Part shown: positions 56,801 through 64,000 of the stretch, in pieces
How the letters are laid out: every line of letters begins with the position of its first letter
Numbering within the stretch: position 1 is the first letter of the stretch
From: Gammaproteobacteria bacterium
GTDB lineage: Bacteria > Pseudomonadota > Gammaproteobacteria > Pseudomonadales > JADFDG01
Direction: 5' to 3'
NCBI GenBank assembly: GCA_018262975.1
Contig: JADFDG010000004.1
Span: 107,961-171,960 of the forward strand
Length of the DNA stretch: 64,000 nt
The notes under the pieces: model-generated
The model's database searches: none
Seen by the model: the letters and a program-made list of their open reading frames with translations, nothing else
Told to the model about the DNA's origin: nothing
Made by a program: the position numbers and the translations under genes

Positions 56801-57774
56801 TCCAGCGCCAGCTGCCAACCATCGGCCAACGGCTGCCAGCGCACACGGGCGCTGGCGCCGAGCAGGCCTTCCACCTTCCGCCCGTCCGCCAGGCTCACGG
56901 CCAGGCTGTCGATCTGCACGCGCGAGGTCAGCGCCATGACACGCGCATCCCGCAGTTGCAGCCAGGCCTCGCCACCGCCCGACAGGGCGTCGATCCACAG
57001 CTCGCCGGCATCGCGGCGCGGCAGCCAGCCCTCCAGCGACGACGGCGATACCCGCAGGTACAGGGCGGCGACCAGTTCCGCCGGCAGCACCGGCGAACCG
57101 TCGAACTGCAGCACGAAACTGGCCGGCACACGCGAAGGGCCGAGCAGCGTGGCACGGCCGCCGATGGCATGCCGGTCGCCCTCGTTGTGCATGTGCAGGC
57201 GGATGTCCTCGATCGCGGTCACCGGCAGCCGTTCGCTTTCCACCACCACCCGCGCACGCTCGACGACGATATCGCGCTGCCGATAGACCACGGCGAGCGC
57301 CTGCCGGAGACGTTCGGCAGCCAGCGGATCGTTGACCTTGAACGGCATGCCCTTGACGCGGAAGCGGCCGTCCTCGTCCTGCACCAGCGTCAGGTCGATG
57401 CCCTCGATGCGCAGCAGGTCCAGCACCGGGCGGCGCGCAAGCAGCGAGCGGAACGGCGCCACTTCCAGGTCGATCGCCGGTGCTGCCAGCGCCGGCGCCT
57501 CCGGCGTGTCCTTCACGAACAGACGCACGCCGCGCAGGCGCACCACCGGCGTCAGCAGGCGCATGTTGCCTTCGATGGCATCGATCTCGACGCGCAGGTC
57601 CAGTTGCTGGCCGGTCCAGGCGGCGACGTCAGCGCGCTGCTTTTCCAGCAGCGAGAGCAGCTGGCCGGCGAGCACCACGTACAACGCGACCAGCACGATC
57701 GCCACCGCGCCGGAAATCCAGCCGATGGTGACCAGTCGATCGAGGAGGCGGCGGCGACGGTCGTTTGCGTTCAT
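53875..57774 (-). CDS. yhdP: AsmA-like phospholipid transport protein YhdP
   Basis: Very large periplasm-spanning protein (1299 residues) of the AsmA/VPS13-like bridge family. In E. coli YhdP, with TamB and YdbH, moves phospholipid to the outer membrane. One N-terminal membrane helix (about 16-38, IGWISGAVAIVLVALYVVLAGQ), then repeated beta-rich AsmA-type regions through the whole length, and a C-terminal segment (NLYVGCLAGLAACAGIVAFEQLWGDRLEKMTTLAYDVSG) of the kind that ends these proteins. Only 26 bp separate it from maf; rng, which lies here in Pseudomonas, is missing. Confidence 0.9.
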   Translation of the reverse strand: MNANDRRRRLLDRLVTIGWISGAVAIVLVALYVVLAGQLLSLLEKQRADVAAWTGQQLDLRVEIDAIEGNMRLLTPVVRLRGVRLFVKDTPEAPALAAPAIDLEVAPFRSLLARRPVLDLLRIEGIDLTLVQDEDGRFRVKGMPFKVNDPLAAERLRQALAVVYRQRDIVVERARVVVESERLPVTAIEDIRLHMHNEGDRHAIGGRATLLGPSRVPASFVLQFDGSPVLPAELVAALYLRVSPSSLEGWLPRRDAGELWIDALSGGGEAWLQLRDARVMALTSRVQIDSLAVSLADGRKVEGLLGASARVRWQPLADGWQLALDGLGFRRQGQAWPESSGALEWRRDAEGRRRVRVALSAGSLPMLAGFADLLPPDRVDLGRLARIAPQGQLRDLRFAWDEPAEPAARWRLAAGFTQLAVQADGALPGLSGVGGRIELQPDAGMASVAVSDGQLVLPQVFTSPLPLAEGALRIVWRRQPDGGWQLASNRFTLRNADARASGLLTLQLPPGDASPRLQLLGLIEDGNPAATPRYLPLAVSDGLREWLTSALGAGRLTRGSFLFDGPVRREASTQSGRTFQMRYEGSGLSLAFLPEWPRLESADADVLIDGGHVVARARQARLLDSQLGDITVAVTPRDRAPSQLDVQAQVNGDLADMFRLFRDTPLRSAVPAELLRWDGNGRLDAQVRVVTALGGSAAPHVTASGNVAGATLTSTAHALEISDVSGALRFDSKDGFSGQDMRGTALGSALAGTARTSVIDGRQQTVVDLRGRLRMQPVNAWLKLPALDVLRGEAESALTLRFDTARGGDSRLELRSDLRGISSTAPAPLAKPADAAVDTRFSYTLGTDKPRLTLNYGRALAADLVLSDGAPVSGAVALGNARLAPNAGAGIVIEGSAPSLVIGDWLAFVGRLAGGAAAPAGDFSLSRAVAGMTSMGERLQRINVSATRMDVGGGLLLDDATLGFAREPAGWLLRVDSDQLRGQALLPDGYQERGDKPLVLQLDAINLPATTAARLGVGPALSPASLPRMAVAINAVRVGAEDYGSWSFEVVPDGQQALLRDVHGAWRALDIQGEGAWFPVAGGSRTRFAGAATADDLARVSEAFGFAPNLSSEQARADFDLSWSGRPTDFDPLRAAGTVALDFRAGRFVTGSARSQALRALGVFNVNTWQRRMKFDFTDLYRKGVAFDTLTGKLALEGGRVSTQDLVVKGPSAMFELSGTADLASDTLDTRLRVTLPLNSNLYVGCLAGLAACAGIVAFEQLWGDRLEKMTTLAYDVSGNWNDPQVRQVEGAPAPARKD

Positions 57775-57799
57775 TGCGCTGCGGCCAGATGCTGTTCAG

Positions 57800-58405
57800 T
57801 CACGTCGCGTCGACCGCTGGCCGGTGCCAGCACGGCACGCCGAAGGCCTCGAGCAGTGCGACGGTTTCCGCCAGCGGCAAGCCGACCACGCCCGTGTAAC
57901 TGCCGTCGATGCGGGTCACCAGCGTGCCGCCCAACCCCTGGATGCCATAGGCGCCGGCCTTGTCCAGCGGTTCGCCGGTTGCCACGTAGCGGGCGATCAG
58001 CCGGTCATCGAGGCGGCGGAACCACACCCGCGTTTCGCTGGTGCGCGAGAGGATCTCGCTGCCGCGGCACACCGCCACGGCAGTCAGTACGCGATGTTCG
58101 CGCCCCGACAGGCGCGCGAGCATGCGCGCGGCATCGGCGGCATCGGCGGGCTTGCCGAGGATCTCGTCGTCGACCACCACCGTGGTGTCGGCACCCAGCA
58201 CCGGCAACGTGCCGGCCTGCGGCAGGACCGCCACTGCCTTGGCGCGCGCCAGCCGCTCGACGTAGTCGGCCGGCGCCTCGCCGTCGCGCAGGGTTTCATC
58301 CACGCCGGCAACCTGCACCACGTAGCGCACGCCCGCCTGCGCCAGCAACTCGCTGCGGCGCGGGGAGGCGGAGGCAAGGACGAGGTCGGGCTGCGCCACG
58401 GTCAT
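57800..58405 (-). CDS. maf: Maf-type nucleotide pyrophosphatase
   Basis: Hydrolyses non-canonical or certain canonical nucleoside triphosphates (the dTTP/UTP or m7GTP groups). 201 residues. LVLASASPRRSELLAQAG, LGADTTVVVDDEILGKP, RMLARLSGREHRVLTAV, DKAGAYGIQGLGG and VVGLPLAETVALLEAF are the Maf signatures; GAYGIQG with VVGLPL is commonest in the dTTP/UTP group. The ATG overlaps the mreD stop (TGATG). Confidence 0.93.
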   Translation of the reverse strand: MTVAQPDLVLASASPRRSELLAQAGVRYVVQVAGVDETLRDGEAPADYVERLARAKAVAVLPQAGTLPVLGADTTVVVDDEILGKPADAADAARMLARLSGREHRVLTAVAVCRGSEILSRTSETRVWFRRLDDRLIARYVATGEPLDKAGAYGIQGLGGTLVTRIDGSYTGVVGLPLAETVALLEAFGVPCWHRPAVDAT

Positions 58406-58893
58406 CAATGCACGTTGAATACGCGACGCAGGCGATCCTGCAGGGCGAACGCCCAGGGCCACAGCGCCGCGGTCACCAGAACCGGCAGCAGGGCTGCCCA
58501 GAATACCGGCACCTGCACGCCGGCAAGGCTCGCCACGAAACGCGTGACGCCCAGCGCGCCGAGGCACAGCAACAGCACGGCGCCGACCTGTTGCGGCATG
58601 GGATAGACCTTCATGCGCGCCGCCAGCTGGCTGGCACCGAAGCCGACCACGCTGAACGCCAGCGCATGCATGCCCAGCGGCGTGCCGCGCAACACGTCCA
58701 TGAACAGACCGACCCAGAACCCCGTCCAAGTCCCGAAGCGCTCCGGCAACGCCGCCGCCCAGTAGACGATGGCCAGCAGCGCGAATGACGGGCGCAGCCA
58801 GTCGAGCACCTCCGGCAACGGCATCACTGCCAGCAGCAGCGACGCCAGCATGCACAACACCACCAGCCAGGTGCCGCGACGACCGTTCCTCAT
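58405..58893 (-). CDS. mreD: Rod shape-determining protein MreD
   Basis: Integral membrane protein of the elongasome, about five membrane segments in 162 residues. PSFALLAIVYWAALPERFGTWTGFWVGLFMDVLRGTPLGMHALAF (PE-x-G...GL-x-D...G-x-PLG) is the conserved MreD core. Overlaps mreC (ATGA) and maf. Confidence 0.93.
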   Translation of the reverse strand: MRNGRRGTWLVVLCMLASLLLAVMPLPEVLDWLRPSFALLAIVYWAAALPERFGTWTGFWVGLFMDVLRGTPLGMHALAFSVVGFGASQLAARMKVYPMPQQVGAVLLLCLGALGVTRFVASLAGVQVPVFWAALLPVLVTAALWPWAFALQDRLRRVFNVH

Positions 58894-59792
58894 GGCGACG
58901 ACTCCTGCGCGGCGGGCGCGGGCACAACCGGTGCAACCGCCTGTTGCTGCATGAGGGTGGCCTGCAGTTCCTGCTGCGCGAACACCAGCAGCACGTGTCG
59001 CGCGCGGTCGGTGGCGGCGCTGGGGATGACGTCGACGGTCATGAAGGTCTCCTGCGGGTCCTTGACCACGCTGGCGACGCGACCGACCGGGTAGCCGCGC
59101 GGGAAGATCCCGCCCAGCCCGGAACTGACGAGCAGGTCGCCCTGGCGCACGTCGGCGGTGATGGGCAGGTACTGCAGCGACAGGTGGCCGGGACGGCCGA
59201 TGCCGGCGGCAATGCTGCGCACGCCGTTGCGGTTGATCTCCACCGGCAGTCCGTGGCGCGAATCGGTGACCAGGATGATCCGCGACTGGCTCGGCCCCAC
59301 GGCGATGATCTGGCCGATGATGCCGTTGGCGTCGAGCACCGGCTGGCCGACGTAGAGGCCGCTGTCCGTGCCCTTGTCGATGATGACTTCGAGGCGCGAC
59401 GGGTCAGGATCGGTACCGATGATCTCGGCAACCAGCACGCTGGAATCGAGCAGCGCGGACGAGTTGAGCAGTTCACGCAGGCGCGCGTTTTCGGCGGTGA
59501 GCACGGCAAGGCGTTGCACGTGTCGCTGCAGCACGAGGTTTTCCTGCGCCAGCCGCGCGTTGTCTTCCTGCAGCGCGGCACGCGTGGCGAAGAGCTCCCC
59601 GATGCCTTGCACGGCGCGACGGGGCAGGTCCGCGGCGGTGATCATGGGTTCGGTGGCGCGCGACAACATGCTGCGCACGGGATCGAGCCAGTCCAGGCGC
59701 ACGTCGACGAACACCAGCGCGGCCGCCACCAGCACGGCGACCAGCAGGCGGTAACCGGAATCCGGTTCGTCGGCGAACAGCGTCTTGGCCAT
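58890..59792 (-). CDS. mreC: Rod shape-determining protein MreC
   Basis: Bitopic periplasmic scaffold that links MreB to PBP2/RodA. 300 residues: a cytoplasmic tail, one membrane helix (about 13-30), a coiled coil (ALQEDNARLAQENLVLQRHVQRLAVLTAENARLRELL), and the beta-barrel domain (GTDPDPSRLEVIIDKGTDSGLYVGQPVLDANGIIGQI, SGLGGIFPRGYPVGRV). A Gln/Ala/Pro tail ends the protein. It is 77 bp after mreB with a hairpin between. Confidence 0.95.
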   Translation of the reverse strand: MAKTLFADEPDSGYRLLVAVLVAAALVFVDVRLDWLDPVRSMLSRATEPMITAADLPRRAVQGIGELFATRAALQEDNARLAQENLVLQRHVQRLAVLTAENARLRELLNSSALLDSSVLVAEIIGTDPDPSRLEVIIDKGTDSGLYVGQPVLDANGIIGQIIAVGPSQSRIILVTDSRHGLPVEINRNGVRSIAAGIGRPGHLSLQYLPITADVRQGDLLVSSGLGGIFPRGYPVGRVASVVKDPQETFMTVDVIPSAATDRARHVLLVFAQQELQATLMQQQAVAPVVPAPAAQESSP

Positions 59793-59823
59793 GGGTGACG
59801 CGCTCTCCTGCCTGCGGCGGGAA

Positions 59824-59850
59824 TGAAACGGGCGGCCATGGAGCCGCCCG
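59824..59850 (-). terminator. Hairpin between mreB and mreC, probable partial terminator
   Basis: 8-bp arms CGGGCGGC / GCCGCCCG with a CATGGA loop, followed on the minus strand by TTTCATTC. The weak T run suggests partial read-through, a known way to make more MreB than MreC and MreD. Confidence 0.55.
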
Positions 59851-59869
59851 CGGGATCACAGCATGTCGA

Positions 59870-62912
<3,043 letters not shown>

Positions 62913-62916
<4 letters not shown>

Positions 62917-64000
62917 GCTGGGCCAGTGACTGGGACGTGGTGATCGGCCTGGAAGTGCATGTCCAGCTCGCCACGCAATCGAAAATCTTCTCCGGCTCGC
63001 CGACGGCTTTCGGCGCCGAGCCGAACACGCAGGCGTCGCTGGTCGACCTCGGCATGCCCGGCGTACTGCCGGTGCTCAACGCCGAGGCGGTGAAGATGGC
63101 GGTGCGCTTCGGCCTCGGCATCGATGCCGAGATCGGCCGCAAGAGCGTGTTCGCGCGCAAGAACTACTTCTACCCGGACCTGCCCAAGGGCTACCAGATC
63201 TCGCAGTACGAGCTGCCGATCGTGGGCAAGGGCCACGTTGACATCACCCTCGACGACGGCACCGTCAAGCGCATCGGCGTGACGCGCGCGCACCTCGAGG
63301 AAGACGCCGGCAAGTCGCTGCACGAGGACTTCCAGGGCATGTCCGGCATCGACCTCAACCGCGCCGGCACGCCGCTGCTGGAAATCGTGTCCGAGCCGGA
63401 CATGCGCAACGCGAAGGAAGCGGTGGCCTACGCGCGCGCCATCCACGCGCTGATCCGCTACCTGGGCATTTCCGACGGCAACATGAACGAGGGCTCGATG
63501 CGCTGCGACTGCAACGTGTCGATCCGTCCGAAGGGCACCGAAGCATTCGGCACCCGCCGCGAGATCAAGAACGTCAACTCGTTCCGCTTCATCGAGAAGG
63601 CGATCAACGCCGAGGTGGAGTGGCAGGTCGAGCAACTGGAATCCGGCCGCAAGATCCAGCAGGCCACGGTGCTCTACGACCCGGCCACCAACACCACGCG
63701 CGCCATGCGCACCAAGGAAGAGGCCAACGACTACCGCTACTTCCCGGACCCGGACCTGCTGCCGGTAGTGGTCAGCGAGGCCTTCATCGAGGAGGTGCTC
63801 CGCGCCCTGCCGGAGCTGCCGGAGGCCAAGCGGGCCCGCTTCATTTCCGAGTTCGGCCTGGGCGACTACGACGCCGCCCGCCTGGTCGGCGACAAGGACC
63901 TGGCGCAGTTCTTCGAGACCGCCGTGCAGGCCGCCGGCAGCGCCAACGCCAAGCTGGTGGCCAACTGGACCATCTCCGAACTGCTTGGCCGCCTGAACGC
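62913..64000 (+). CDS. gatB: Asp-tRNA(Asn)/Glu-tRNA(Gln) amidotransferase subunit B (3' end beyond window)
   Basis: Kinase/transferase subunit that activates and amidates the misacylated tRNA. The first ~362 residues are present: [108 protein letters not shown] and [12 protein letters not shown]. Helical-domain sequence follows to the edge, and the YqeY-like tail is missing. ATG overlaps the gatA stop (ATGA) with GGAGG 7 nt upstream. Confidence 0.97.

Overview
The window is chromosomal, very GC-rich and gene-dense. It looks like the core of a gammaproteobacterium. The evidence is a complete division and cell-wall (dcw) cluster start, Mla and Lpt outer-membrane transport, KDO enzymes, LpoA, DolP, RapZ/PtsN/NPr, MreBCD and a GatCAB operon. 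Gene order from about 8.7 kb onward follows, with a few insertions, the order I remember from Pseudomonas aeruginosa (mraZ-rnpB-rsmI-lpoA-yraN-diaA-dolP-sspBA-petCBA-rpsI-rplM ... algW-hisCDG-murA-mla-kds-lpt-rpoN ... pmbA-yjgA-tldD-nit-yhdP-maf-mreDCB-gatCAB). High GC and details such as the rml block suggest a lineage other than Pseudomonas itself. No transposase, phage gene, CRISPR array or tRNA was seen.

Layout. 1-9.2 kb (minus strand): ftsW (cut by the window edge), murD, mraY, murF, murE, ftsI, ftsL, rsmH and mraZ form one tightly overlapping operon behind a good sigma70 promoter and a three-repeat MraZ operator. 9.4-9.8 kb: RNase P RNA. 9.8-14.1 kb: rsmI diverging from lpoA-yraN-diaA-dolP. 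14.1-18.9 kb (minus): sspB, sspA, the cytochrome bc1 genes petC-petB-petA, then rpsI-rplM. 19-24.5 kb: tas aldo/keto reductase, an SDR, a long-chain-type acyl-CoA dehydrogenase, zapE, an alpha/beta hydrolase and a small repeat-containing membrane protein. 24.5-28.0 kb: dTDP-rhamnose operon rmlA-C-D-B. 28.0-30.1 kb: NIF3-family gene and a DegS/AlgW protease. 30.2-38.0 kb (minus): mlaFEDCB-ibaG-murA-hisGDC. 38.1-45.4 kb (plus): kdsD-kdsC-lptC-lptA-lptB-rpoN-hpf-ptsN-rapZ-npr. 45.5-49.8 kb: corA, an OmpA-type lipoprotein, an SRPBCC protein, pmbA and darP. 49.8-51.5 kb: two unknown secreted proteins. 51.5-60.9 kb (minus): mreB-mreC-mreD-maf-yhdP-nit-tldD. 61.2-64.0 kb (plus): gatC-gatA-gatB (cut by the edge).

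How it fits together. Most of the window builds the envelope. MurA and MurD/E/F with MraY make lipid II, FtsI/FtsW/LpoA and MreBCD use it, Mla and YhdP handle phospholipids, and KdsD/KdsC, LptABC and the rhamnose genes supply and export LPS. Respiration (petABC), translation (L13, S9, GatCAB, HPF, RNase P) and nitrogen-PTS/sigma54 control (rpoN, ptsN, npr, rapZ) fill the rest.

The least ordinary content is a family of five paired, REP-like inverted repeats (10 half-sites) found only between or at the ends of genes from 30 to 51.5 kb. Two of them bracket the pair of unknown secreted genes, which interrupts the darP-tldD order. Two others supply the TAG stop codons of lptB and mlaB. I see no clear new enzymatic or defence system; the repeat family and the bracketed gene pair are the best candidates for something undescribed.
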